From Hyaloperonospora brassicae (lineage: Eukaryota > Oomycota > Peronosporomycetes > Peronosporales > Peronosporaceae): 64,000 nt of DNA. Both the position numbers and the translations under genes were made by a program. The notes under the pieces are model-generated. The model saw only the letters and a list, made by a program, of their open reading frames with translations. It was not told where the DNA came from and did not search any database. Below, in pieces: positions 35,583-47,670 of the stretch. Within the stretch, counting starts at the first letter, position 1, and every line of letters starts with the position of its first letter. Location: the NCBI GenBank assembly GCA_947650285.1, contig CANTFL010000554.1, positions 36,666 to 100,665 of the forward strand. Reading direction: 5' to 3'.

Positions 35583-38500
35583 GAGTGCATGGCTTTTCCT
35601 TCTTCCCGTTGATCGCCGACGTATCCCTTTCGAATCAAGACTCGCGATATAGAGACTCACGGCCTGTTTTAGCTCGCTTAATCAGCATAATCTCTCTTTT
35701 GAACGAGTTCGTTTTGACGTTTTTTTTTGTATTTCCTTCTTGTTGCAGCTTGATGACAATGCAAGAATGAGCCACCGCTACAGTTTGTGGAATACGCGTG
35801 CTCGACGCAGTTGCCCATTTCACTGATACTACTCTCACTTGCTCTATTGTGTGTGTCTGGAACGTCACGTATCTGCGGCAGACTTTCATGCGCCTGACAA
35901 GCCCACAACATTTGCTAGAGTTCGGACAAACCCACTTGCGGGGGAGCAAAGATACAGCGGACGGATGTACGCAGCTCTTGTTTCGAAGGCTTTTACAAAC
36001 GCAAGGCTCGGTCCATTAGGTCCATTGCGACGTTGAGGGTGACCTCTCTGGCCCTACAATGCTAAGATTACCACCAAGCTCTCTCTTCTGCAGCTCAACT
36101 GTGTAATGACGTGCTCGTGAGCTCATCTTGGGTACGCTTGACCGTTCAATCAATGTACGAAAAGAAATAGTCAAGCTACACCTGTACCCAAGCTCGCTCC
36201 AGAAAAGTAATGACAAACCCAAGACGCGAAGAAAGCGCCATTAACAGTCACAGGCAACAAATGACTCGTGATCGATCCATCAAAACCACATGGAGGTATT
36301 TTCTCTGCGTGTAGAAAGCATACGTGTCTGACGATTTTGTCGGCGGGTGTTGCGGACGATCTCCGTCGTCACAATGGCTTTTTGCATAACTTCCGCCAAT
36401 TCGATCGTTTTGTCTGCCGCACGTAGCAACGTAGGAAATCCGAGCTTCTTGCACACCAAGTTGCCCAACAAGCGAGCACAGCGGCCGTTGCCATCGTGGA
36501 ACGGGTGAATGTAGAACACGAGCACTGCAAACGCGTAGTAGGCGCGCAGCAAAGGTCGGCGCTCCCAGCGACCAGCATCGTTAAGCGCCGAGATAAAGTT
36601 GTCCAGCGCTGTGTCGATCTCCCCTGCTGGGAGAAACACTCGATAAATCCGAGGCGAGGCGTATCCGACGGCCGCATCGGTTCGAATCACGCCAGCTTGT
36701 CCGCTTGTAGCTGGAAGAAGGCACCGGTGCAATGCAAACAGCTGGTCGCGCGTAATGACACATGATGTATCGTGCATAACTTCACTGATGACGTCCAAGA
36801 TCGGTTTCCGAGGGTTGTCGGCTGACGCGTTCCTACACATTCCTGGAGTTTCATGTGCCGAACCAATTGCGTCGTACAAGTCACTGGACGTAAACGTGGC
36901 GCATTCTGCTCCTTCGCAACATCCAGCAAGTTCTGCTTTTCGCTTAAACGCATCGTACTGGTCCTGAAGTTTCTCTTGTAACTGCACATGTACCGTCAGC
37001 ACTCCAGCAAAATGGCGAAAAACGCAAAACGATGGCAAAACTGACCTGTTCAATCTGCCGATACACGGGAGACTTCGGATTTTCTGGGTGACCGAACAAA
37101 GCTTTGCCTAGTGAGACACACACAATTAAGTAAAACATAAGGTCTTGACGCTACAAGATATTCCAAAACACCATTTTACCATGTGGAGACTGCGATGATT
37201 TCGCCTGCAACGAAGTCTTTTCAACCGAAACAGGTATCGCGGTGTTCTGTTCCTGACCCGGATGAATGTGTCCTACATATCGCACCACGTCAAGTATACA
37301 CATAACCATGAATCGACAACATCATAAAAGCGACTCACCCGAAACGTTGAACTTGCACAAGACACACTCGGATACAGCGAGCTGTGCAGACTCGGCAGGA
37401 AGTGATGTGTCCGGGCCAACATCAATCTCCGCATCGTCAATTTCGGTCGAATGCATGGCGACGTTTTTTGTGTTTTCATCACTCGGAGCTTGTTTGTTTG
37501 AATACTGCTCCACCTTGTTAAAGAGTTCATACACATCGCCGAACAGCTCAGCCTCCGTAGGACTCACGGCGTACAAATACTGCAGATGGTACTTCACGTG
37601 TCCAAGCAGGGCCCACTTGGTTCGAATCTTGCCGTCGCACTCCTCCACCAAGCGCTTGAGCGATGCCTCGTCAAGCAGCTCGAGCCGGTCACCAGGTCCG
37701 GGTAAGCAAAAGACATCATCAAAGAGCCCGTTGCAAAGCAACATCACTAGCGATCGTAAAATCGAGATGACCGCTGTGTGGTCTTCACTGCTCATCGAGG
37801 TTGCCAGCTTGTCCACCGTGTCAAACAAGCCCCATTCTAGTGCAAGTGGCATGGTGTCACAAACGTCCACTAGCAACCAACAACAAAATCACAACGCGTC
37901 AGTGTGCAGCAAGACAAACGGGGAGAAACGTGCGTGGTACTCACGATCCTCACGCAATATGGACGAGTCGGTAAGCTCCCCGTTTGCGGTAATGGCATTA
38001 TCCAGCATCTGACAATACTGAAATTGGGAGATACGCCCTACACCAACTGTAAAAGAGTCTGCAGTCTGCAGTTCCTGTCGGAGCGTAGACAGGATCATCA
38101 CCGACCGAACGACCCGCTGAATTCGCTGCAACTCATGCTGGTCTTCGGAGATACTGCGGTCAGAATACCACGATATCACTGCAATCGTTGACATCTTGCA
38201 AATCATCGGGACAGAGACGATTGTTTGGAACCCCGCTTGTCGAGCATGCGGCAGGAGGAAGAAGCCTGACTGCTGCGCTTTGTGCGTCTCAAGCCAAGCT
38301 GGCTGTTGGCTGCAGTACACGTTTCCAATGTGTCCTTGGCCGGGATCAATCATCACCGCAGAAGACACCTTCCGATACCTTTGAATGGCACTAGCCCACA
38401 GTGCTGCGGTGTCAACAGGACGGTCTTTCAGCGATCTAGGAGACAAAGCGGACCTCATTTCGCGCTGTTGTTGCGTCGCAGAGCTGTTTTTCTGCCAGAT

Positions 38501-39947
38501 ACTGTGCATCAGCAAGAGGCAACTATTGTCGTCGTCCATCACCGGGCAACGCACTTGTCCAATCAGCCACGGGTCCTGTACCAGACCTCCTGATTAGAAA
38601 TAGCGCAAGTAACACCTAGACATATCCAATGCACTAACACTTCATCACTCACCCGGGTAATGACTCGAAGCGTAAACTCTAGTGCTTCATCCAGCGTCGC
38701 AGTGTCAATGTGGTCGACAGCTACTGTCGCTCGAAATCCACACGCTGTGGCACGATTTGCAGTAAGGAACCTTGCCAGCTCATTGTGGGCGAAATCAACT
38801 GCCTCCGACAAAGGTGAAGATCCCCATCGGTCAAGTAAGTTTACGTTTGCGCCGCACTTGACCAAGTACTTGGCAGTCTGCAATTGTCCTTCAGCACTCG
38901 CTACATGCAGCAACGTTCGCATGTCGTAATCCTCTACATCTGGTCGCACTACCGCAGGCACCAGTCGCTGCAAGTTCTCCATCTCTCCTCGTTTAGCAGC
39001 TCGAAATGCAAGTGCAATATTTCGCGCTTCTTCGCTGCTCTTCACGTGGTGACTCATGAGAAGTTTCTTCTGATGCGTGTGCAGCATGTCCAAAATGCCA
39101 AGCTGCTGCTTTTCTTGCGCAATGGTGATTGGCAACCGTCCGCTCGCATCCGCCACGTCCGTGTTCACGCCGGCCGACAGCAGTAACTCAATGACCCCGA
39201 GCTGTCCATTCTCAACGGCTACATGCAGCGACGTGCGTCCACGATCGTCGGCCACGTTCACTTCCATGCCGCTGAGCCACGAGCGCTTGACTTGACCCGT
39301 ATTGCCTTGCTGAACAGCTTGAAAGAACCCCTCAACATCGGATCTCGATGGACATCTGGAACAGTCAGTGTGACATCAGAACAAGCAGCATCAGTCCCGT
39401 GAGCCCACACGTTATTTCCTGTCAATCACAACCGTCGGACCGTCTGATCTCGCGTCTCTCGTCGGAGGACCCAAATGGCGTGGCAAACACGGGAACTTTG
39501 CCATGGTGGGCGCGTTCCAGGAGCCGCAAGATGGCTACATTTCGTGTCTCCACCGCGCAGTCGATAGCAGAGCGGCCCTGTCGATTCAGCACTTCAGCAT
39601 TGGCCCCGCATTGAAGCAAATAGCTCGTCATCTCCACGTGCTCGTTGCACACGGCGATATGCAGTGGCGTCCTGGCAGACGGGACAGACACAGCACGCGC
39701 GCAGGACAGAAGAGCGTGAGTGACCGAACGGCTGTACGTGTATGTGTGGCTGTGTAGGCAGACACATATGTGAAACAAGCCAACAAACAACCCCCGACGG
39801 GATGAGGGTTTTCTACCGCCTGTTCGCGTCGACGGCATTGACGTCCGCGCCATGTTCCTCGCGCAGTCGGCGTACGGCTTTCAAGTCGCCTTCAGCTGCG
39901 GCATAGCACATGGCCGTCGAGGGCGATGGGGCGCGCAGACTCAAGTC

Positions 39948-39952
39948 GAGCT
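39948..39952. repeat. Copia target-site duplication, left
   Basis: GAGCT. The same five bases recur at 45099-45103. The uninterrupted left arm has this site once (18881-18885, as AGCTC), which is a natural empty site. Confidence 0.95.
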
Positions 39953-40267
39953 AAATAGATGTTTGTGTATGCACTTATGCAAAGGATGCAGGAAGTAACA
40001 GTGAAATATATCGAGTGTTAATAACTACCATCGTCAACACTACGATATGCATGACCAGAAACGGAAACTGCAACTTGACCATGTCAAGTCACACATGGTG
40101 TCCGTCTCTTCCTGTCCCATGTGACATTCTGTCACATGGCGACCGTCTCTCTTCGTCCCATCGTGGTTTCACATGTCACGTCGTGTGGTAATCATCCAAT
40201 CAGGTGACACCGTCTCATGGTATAGCACTTGAGCCTTGAAACCTGTCAAGTACGATAGTTTCTATCA
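39953..40267 (-). repeat. Copia 3' LTR
   Basis: 315 bp, adjacent to the left GAGCT. It shares the GTATGCACTTATGCAAAGGA and CATATGCATGACC... blocks with the 5' LTR. Confidence 0.9.
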
Positions 40268-40280
40268 CTCCTCCTCAATG

Positions 40281-43200
40281 TTAGCCTGTGCGGCCCTCAA
40301 CTTGAGCATCTTGTGCAATTCTTCCATCTGTGGGGTGCCAACGATTTGTCAGAATATCTGCCATCATGTCTTCCGACTTTACGAAGCTTGGTACCACAAT
40401 CCCCTCACGCGCATAGTGGCAGATGAACTTGAAACGAATGTCCACATGCTTGGCGCTTGAGATGCTCTTTTCTGCCTCAAGCTGCTTGATTGCCACTTGG
40501 TTAACCATATACATGAACATGGGCTCATGTACTCGTAACTTTAGCTCTACGAGCAACTCTCTGACACCCAACAGTTCTCGTCCGGCTTGAGAGGCAGATA
40601 TAAATTCCGCCTCCATCGTACTCAACGATACACCTGACTGCTTCTAGCATGACCACAACATAGCAACATCATCCACCGTTGGCAAACAACCAGAAACTGA
40701 CTTACGGTCCACCTTATTGGCAGCGAAGTCTGCGTCATTCCAACACTAGATCTTGACTTCTTCCTGGGTAGGTCCGATGCCGTTGAGGTGCAACTTCAAG
40801 TTATTCGACCCCTTTAAGTAGCGCGCAATGCGCTTTGCTACCTTCCAATCCTTAACGGTCGGTTTGTGGGTCTGAAGTGTTGCTTTATGCACTGCTAAAC
40901 AAATGTCGGGGCGTGTGCATCTCGCGATCCACAATAGACTCTCGACCAACGACCGAAAAGATCTCAACCTTTGTTCATCGCTTGTGGCCCTCGCGGACAA
41001 CTTGTCTGAAACGTTGTCGTCGTCAGCGTTGCAGTCATCTCCAATTGGCGGTCGTACACCGTTCGTAGACTCCAACTTGAGATACCTGAGCAGTGTGTCG
41101 ATCATGACCTCTTGATCCAGAACGTATCCGTGGTTGTCATCCAGGGAAATTCGAAGTCCCAGAAACTTCTTTACTGTGCCCAAGTCCTTGATGGACAATG
41201 TCTTCATCCCGACGAAGAAATCGTCGACTGTTCTTTGCTTGGTTCCAGCGACCAGTAGGTAATCTACGTAGACTCCGAAGATGGTCCAGTTGTCACCTTC
41301 TTGTGTGTTATACAAGCACATGTCCGTCATTCACTGGTTGAAGCCGTTCACGTGCAGGCTTAAATGCAGTAGTTTACTCCAAAGTCGACCAGCTTGCTTC
41401 AACCCATAAAGCGACTTCTTTAGCAGTAGCGCGATCTCGCCGGTGGACTTCACCCTGAAACTTGTAAGTTCCTTATGACTCAGCTGCATGCCCTTTGGTG
41501 CTTTCATGTAGATGTCCAGATGTCTCCTCCTTTTCCGCCTTCACGTAGGCGTTCGGCACGTCACCGTGACGTGATGGCACGTTCCATCGTCTGGAAAGGA
41601 TCAAAATCAACTTGACGGTCGCCAAGTCCATCGCAGTCGCAAATTTCAGGTTGTAATCAACTTTAAAACACTTGCTCGTTTCCAGAAAGACCAGCCGATC
41701 TTTGTATCGCTCGATGTCTCTATCCGCGTCGTTCTTCGTCTTATACACCCATTTGTTATGTAAGACGTGCGCCTTCCTGGGGGCACAACAACCTTCCAGA
41801 CGTCGTTTGCCTTCAGAGCCTCAACTTCTTCGGTCATGGCGCCGCACCACTTGTCTTGATGCTCGTTTTTCATCGCCTGCCCATAGTGTCTTGGGTCTTG
41901 ATCGATGACTGCGTTTACCACCTCGCGTTGTTCCGTTGAAGTGTCCCCGCTCGGTTTGTCGGGTTTTCTATTTGTTGTTGACCTCGTTTTATGACGTTCT
42001 CTAGTCCATCCAGTCTTTTGACCCTCGCGAGTCTTCCTGGAACGCTTTCCGGTGTCCCGAGTCCCAGTATGATCATCTAAAGAGTCTCTGCATGACCCCT
42101 CCTGATGATCCACCGTCTCAGGGCCCATCTTGTGTGATCCGTCTTGATCATCCCGTGGTGCTTCAATGCTTTGCACGTGTTGGGTCACCACGACGATCTT
42201 GTCCGCCGGGATATGTACCTTGTACCCCTTGGTCTCACCGCCGATTCCAATGATGATACCTGCCTTGCCTTGCTCTCCAATTTATGCGTTCTTCGGTTCC
42301 TTGTGCACAGTGCAGGTAGACCCGAAAGTCACGATGTCGTTCAGTGCAGGAGTCTTGTTCGTCAAAACTTCATGGGCGATACTCCACCAAGATTTGACTT
42401 GGTTTTGATTCGGTTAAGTATGTATGAAGCATGCTTCGCGGCGTCACCCCAAAAGAAGAGCGGTATGTTTGATCCAAAGACCATGCTTCGCACCATATTC
42501 ATGATTGTCCGGTGCATCCTTTCAGCCTTGCAATTGCTCGCCAGGCTCCGTGCTTCACTCACTTGATGCGAGACACCCGTGGTGGAGCAAAATATGTCGA
42601 GTGTCTCGTACTCGCCTCCACCGTCGGTTCGCAGTACGTGTACCTTGCAGTTAAACTCTCGCTCGAATCTTGCCATGAAAAGCTTAAACTTCAAAGCTGC
42701 TGCATCCTTAAAATGGGGTAGAACACCCGACAGTAGCTGAACCGGTGGTCGATGAAGTCGACCATGAACCGATCACCCAGGCGATCCGTGGGGGTAATTG
42801 GACCCTTAAGGTCCGAGCAAATTACTCCACCGATCAAGTCGATAGGTGAGTTTGCACTTGTGTCCTTCTTGGATTGCGGTTGCTTCGTTTGATTTCCCTT
42901 GGCACATGTAAGGCCCTTTTGACGAGTAGTGTCAGTGAGCAGGATGCCTGAAGCTGGATCTTTAGCCATCTTGATAATCGTATCAAAACATAGGTGTCCC
43001 AGACAACGATGAAAGCGCATCAAAGTACCACGCTGAACGTCCAAATTATATTCAGGTTCAGGTGATTTGATCACCGTCACCATTGCCTCACGTGGTGGCT
43101 TGGCGTCTTAATCTCCTTGACCATTTACTGCAACAACCAAAACTTTGTTGCTACACGCCACATTTATGATTGGGGTACCACCAACATCGGAGGACAGCTT

Positions 43201-44778
43201 ACGTCTTCCTGCTCGGTATTCAAGGATGCGAACTTTCGCCTCGATCAACCCATAGGATAGGATGTTCCGTTCGAGGTTTTTCGCGTACTGAAAGTTTCGA
43301 AGTCGTACGGTATTCACCACGCCAAGTGCGAAAAATTGGAAGTCCACAGTTCCTTGCTGAATGACACGTAGCGCACTTCTTTCCGTGGCCGCGGTTAGGC
43401 ACTCGCTCTTACACAAGGTCGGGTTGGTGAGAAGACTGAGGTCATTGACCAAGTGTCTGCTCTAACCACTGTCAAGTATATAATGATTCACGCGGACGAC
43501 ATCGCCATTGCCGGTCGCAAAGAAGAAGTTTACAGCTTGGTTCTCCTTCTTGACGGAGGGACACCTCAACCAAATATTGTCAACCTTTCCACATTTGCGG
43601 GACACTCGTTTGTCGGTCCAAGGTCGGGGTCCAACCGACTTCACTTTTTCCTTCGTATTTCTAATTGGCTCCACGACGTTTACCACATCCCTGCCAAAGT
43701 TTTTTGCATTCGCGCCGATCTCTGTTGACTGATCAAATTGAGCCGGTTCTTCAGCTTTACGCAATTGATCGACACGATGGATGTTCAACCTGTACAGCAT
43801 CGTTGTCCGCATATTCGGGTCCGCATAGAGAACTATGTTGTCCAATACGAGGCTGTCGGCACCTCCGCAGGCGTCGCTGACGGCCTTCAAGTAGAGAAAA
43901 TGGTCCGTCCAGCTTCTTTGTGACGACTTGGGTGCCGTAAACAGTTTCATGCTTTGTACTAATGAGATCTTGGTGGTAAAAGTCTGCAAAATTCTCTTCA
44001 TCGTGCGTTCAAATGTTTGTTCTTCACGCCACCAAATCTACAATTGTCGGCACTAGTAAGTCTGAGCCTTGTCGGTCAAGTATTGACCGAGGACATCAAC
44101 CTTGATATCTTCTTGCCACATAGATCCACACGCTGGCTCGGCGAAGCCGACTCGGTAAGCGAATTCCTTGCCCCATTCGATGAACCCTGTGCCGAGACCG
44201 TAGTACAGATCCTTACCGTCAAAGGGTTGTAGAGCGAGCTTTCGCTCTCGTGCGCCTGGCATGCCGACTGACGGGCGACCTGGGTACATGTATCCTTTGT
44301 AGCCATGGCTATGTCGGGATGGTATCCCGCAGGTAACCCCGCTCCGTAGATTTTAGGGTCGGGTGTCTGAACCGCGTTGACTTCCGGGCCTGCAACGTTA
44401 GCAGGAGGAACTTCAGAACCTGCCTGTTGATCTTGCCGCATACCGAAGTATGTTGCTGGTGACACGTTTGGTGACGCTTTCGGAGGGGTACGCTCTAACG
44501 CTTGGAAGTTTATCGCTGCTCCGACTTCCCTCGCCCGCACAGCCGCCTAGGGCTCCGGTGGGTTCACATCGTTCTTGCTGTCTTGCTCTCTTTCAGAGAC
44601 GTCCATCCGGTTCATCCTTTCAAATAGGTCTCCCAGCATGACCAGCATTTGTTCAATCGCCGCTAGAACACCGCCGACTTTTTTTACAGGTGGTGGGGTC
44701 AGTCTTAACTTGACCATCGCCCACCACTGTTGGTGCAGCTAGGTCAGTCGCACCGACCACACGTTTAGTTGGGCTCAT
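40281..44778 (-). pseudogene. Copia gag-pol polyprotein, frameshifted
   Basis: Gag probably starts at ATG 44778 (MSPTKRVVGATDL). Gag core frames lie at 44540-43500 (LQPFDGKDLYYGLGTGFIEW). The zinc knuckle has decayed (RKCGKVDNIWLRCPS, where His should precede the third ligand). The protease start YILDSG is near 43470. The GAG-pre-integrase segment (RFHRCLGHL) and integrase core (DGGGEYE, ERMHRTIMNMV) lie at 43083-42362. Reverse transcriptase is at about 41910-40746. Its active-site box reads YVDY instead of YVDD (Tyr codon at 41259-41261), which would abolish catalysis. RNase H (STMEAEFISASQAGRE) is at 40625-40281. Stops and frameshifts separate these pieces. Confidence 0.9.
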
Positions 44779-44783
44779 GAACC

Positions 44784-45098
44784 CATTAGATGTTGGTGTA
44801 TGCACTTATGCAAAGGATGTAGGAAGTAACAGTGAAATATATCGAGTGTTAATAACTACCATCGTCAACACTACGATATGCATGACCAGAAACGGAAACT
44901 GCAACTTGACCATGTCAAGTCACACATTGTGTCCGTCTCTTCCTGTCCCATGAGACATTCTGTCACATGGCGACCGCCTCTCTTCGCCCCATCGTGGTTT
45001 CACATGTCATGTCGTGTGGTAATCATCCAATCAGGTGATACCGTCTCATGGTATAGTACTTGAATCTTGAAAGCTGTCAAATACGATAATTTCTAACA
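44784..45098 (-). repeat. Copia 5' LTR
   Basis: 315 bp, adjacent to the right GAGCT. It would supply the element's promoter, and it lies directly after the start codon of the interrupted Fic gene on the same strand. Confidence 0.9.
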
Positions 45099-45778
45099 GA
45101 GCTCCATACCGACAGACGGGCGGACGGACGGACTGGAGAGGCACTAGAGGTGGTCGGGCGTCGGCGTTCTTTCCGTGCCCACTGGCGCGTCGAGAGGGCC
45201 GCGACGTCTCAATCGCTGAGCGAAAGTCTCGTTGTCGCGAAACTGAGGACGACGACGCGCAGCTTTGTGGACGACTGTCGAGTGAGGGCACTTTTTTGTC
45301 TGACAGGTGTTGAAAAAAGGCTTTTTTTCAGTGCGACGAGTATCCAAAATGCTGCATGTGGCTGACGCTCTGGTGCGCAATGGGTCACGTGTCATCCTCT
45401 TTGCCATTGGTCTGCCACTTGAACGATCTGAAGGGGGTAAACGGCACAGCTGACGTTTGCTTCCACTTGCGTCAAACGGCATAACGATCGACAACCGCGT
45501 TGCAGTTGCGCGTGTTCGAAGTGACATCCACCTGCAGGATACGTGATACCTTCAGATCTACGTTGATGTCGCAGGATTACACAGATGATTGGGCGTACAT
45601 TTCACATATGCGCTTGCTCGTATCGGCCATAACTATTGTGCCAAGACGATGGCATACGTCATCATCTAGAAAGAAGTGTGCAAAACTGAAGACATGTGCG
45701 CGCTCTTCGACTCGAGACAATGGAGAGACTTTGCGTATGTGTCACATACAGGTAGAGCAGCTAGCGGAAGAATGGGAT
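45099..45778. repeat. Outer segment of right arm beyond the Copia element
   Basis: Corresponds to left 17993-18885. The first 390 bp differ at about six sites. Beyond a deletion of about 230 bp near 45540, divergence rises to about 5%. It includes the start and upstream region of the Fic gene and the open frame 45500-45784 (+), homologous to left 18011-18208. Confidence 0.9.
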
Positions 45779-47239
45779 TTGTAGATTAATACACTAAGGT
45801 TTATACCAAAATGGCGATGATTGATATGATAGACGACATTACGGCAGCTTTTCATCCTGCATATTTGGTAAAACAATTTGAGCAAGGGTTTCTGGGGAGG
45901 TCGATTGCATTGGTTGCCAGCTCCAGAACACCTCTAGTGATGATTGATCCACCACCGTATTAAAAAAAAATTGGACGACGACAGAAAAGACGCATTAGTA
46001 GCTCTGGAGATTCGAAGTCTGGAACTACTTACAAATGCCGTGATTGCTTTTAAGCGGGGCATAACAAGATAATATATCGACGCGTGCGACTTCAATGGAA
46101 CAAAACAACAAGCATTTTAAAGCAAAGTAAATTGACCTAAATGACCCGATAAACTCTTTGCATCAAGCGTCAGTATTCGTGACAAATACAGTGATGTCCG
46201 ACAGTGCTTCAGACTAATGCCACCCGCGTGGATCTATTGCTTTCATAGTTCATTAAAAATTCTATGCATAGCTCTTATAACGAATGGATACAACAACAAA
46301 AATTTAATGACGTTGCTTCGAACATGCTTGCTATATATTTTTAATATGTCAACCATCATTGCTTTCATGTACAGGAAATTAAATACTTAAATTATGACGA
46401 GTGTAAGCTTAACGGCTCTTCAATGACTCTTTCCTCTCCCTGCACTTGCGGACATCCCTTGCTTCTATCATGAGCATCTTAAACGTTTCTAGTACGTACA
46501 TTGTGCATCAGACCTTCCGTCTGAGCTCGGTGCTCACTTATCGCGCCTTCATCACGCAATTTCAACGCCTTCCCCTTGTTTCGCAATTTGATCAGCCCTT
46601 CTATCCGAAATCTGGTGACAAAACAAAGGGCAACGACGTCAGTACCACTTCAAACGTACATCTAGACTGGCGCCGACTGCTCGCAATCGACCTGCAAAGT
46701 ATAAAACGAGAGTTTAACGATCTTGACAACGTCCAACCTATTACACGTTGCAGACATGGAACAAACAGCAATAAACAGCACATCAAATAGTATTTGAACA
46801 AATATAATTGCGGAGTACGTCGAACTTCGTACCTACGCACAGTCTGGTGGGTTGTCTACAGTCTGCTGATCCCACGCTGCGTACCCTCCTCTGTCACGTG
46901 CATAGAAACAAACATAAACTCAGCAACCTTTTCTAATAGAACATGCAAATAAATTACCATTTCGTACCTTCTCAGCGCATTGCTTGCTTCCAGCGAGGAT
47001 AAGAGTGCCAATAGTAACCAACGCAGAGGCCTTTGACCTTCTTCGTAGGCGCTTGTATGTCGCAAAATGAACAATGAGTCGTCCGTTTGCCAAATAACGT
47101 ATGCCCAATGAGATCAAATTTACGGCTATTAAAAAGGTCAAGCCTCGTAACCAATCACGCAGTTTCATTCACTGAGACAGTTAGGAATGTTGTGGACCAC
47201 ATTTACTGTGCTCTATGTTGTCTCGGCTCAGAACTGGTG

Positions 47240-47670
47240 CTGGTTTCAGGACTTTTGCACAAATTTACTGCTGGTTTCGGGATTTGCTCGACCTGGTACA
47301 GGTAAGTTCGACCTCACCTGATTAGCTGACGATGTGACAGGTTGACACGTGGGACTGTGAGAGGCGGACGCCATGTGACAGGATGACACATGAGATTGTG
47401 AAAGGCGAACGCCATGTGACTCGTTGACACATGAGATTGTGAGAGGCGGACGCCATGTGACAGGCTGACACATGGGATTGTGAGAGACGGTCGCCATGTG
47501 ACAGAATGTCACATGGGATAGGAAGAGACGGACACCATATGTGACTTGACATGGTCAAGTTGTAGCTCCCGTTTCTGGTCATGCATATCGTAATGTTAAC
47601 GATGGTAGTTCTCAACACTCAATATATTTCACTGTTACTATTTACACCTTTGCCACAAGTGCAAAACTTC
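47240..47670 (+). repeat. Solo Copia-type LTR variant with expanded internal repeats
   Basis: The stretch 47500-47660 is the complement of the LTR at 39953-40267, including GTCATGCATATCGTA and TATTTCACTGTTAC. It contains five 41-bp tandem units (47332-47536) where the full element has about two. No internal coding region is attached. Ends are approximate. Confidence 0.75.
47332..47536. repeat. Five tandem 41-bp units inside an LTR
   Basis: ATGTGAC phases start at 47332, 47373, 47414, 47455 and 47496, exactly 41 bp apart. Each unit contains a near-palindrome of the form CATGTGACA...TGACACATG. Confidence 0.9.

Larger units (their letters stand above)
39953..45098 (-). mobile_element. Ty1/Copia LTR retrotransposon, 5,146 bp
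   Basis: Bounded by 315-bp LTRs at 39953-40267 (3' LTR) and 44784-45098 (5' LTR) and by a perfect 5-bp target duplication GAGCT. Internal order on the minus strand is gag, zinc knuckle, protease start, integrase, reverse transcriptase, RNase H, which is the Copia order. The LTRs differ at roughly 15-17 positions (about 5%). The LTR outer ends should be TGTTAGA...TCTAACA; several terminal bases have drifted. Several frameshifts make it non-autonomous. Confidence 0.95.
36280..45107 (-). pseudogene. Ankyrin - GAF-like - Fic gene, right copy, split by Copia insertion
   Basis: Mirror of the left gene. Exons on the minus strand: 45107-45099 (first codons only), then the Copia element, then 39952-39817 (rest of exon 1), 39671-39471 (or 39441), 39355-38653, 38575-37945, 37869-37339, 37272-37180, 37107-37046 and 36981-36280. 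The Fic motif is intact at about 36507-36481. No stop is seen in the downstream exons; only scattered amino acid changes appear (for example Q to K in YLVKCGAN, and V to A near ECATF). The insertion lies in codons 2-4, so the normal start is separated from the body by 5.1 kb. A transcript starting in the 5' LTR or at an internal Met could still yield a truncated protein, because element and gene share the same strand; this is inference. Confidence 0.88.

Noticed and set aside
37266..38012. 248-codon plus-strand frame in the right arm
   Set aside because: Runs antisense through exons and introns of the right Fic copy, with Ser-rich low-complexity translation. The left arm has stops in the same frame, so it is not conserved.
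47332..47536. 41-bp tandem array considered as a CRISPR array
   Set aside because: Units are contiguous with no unique spacers, lie within an LTR, and the genome is eukaryotic.
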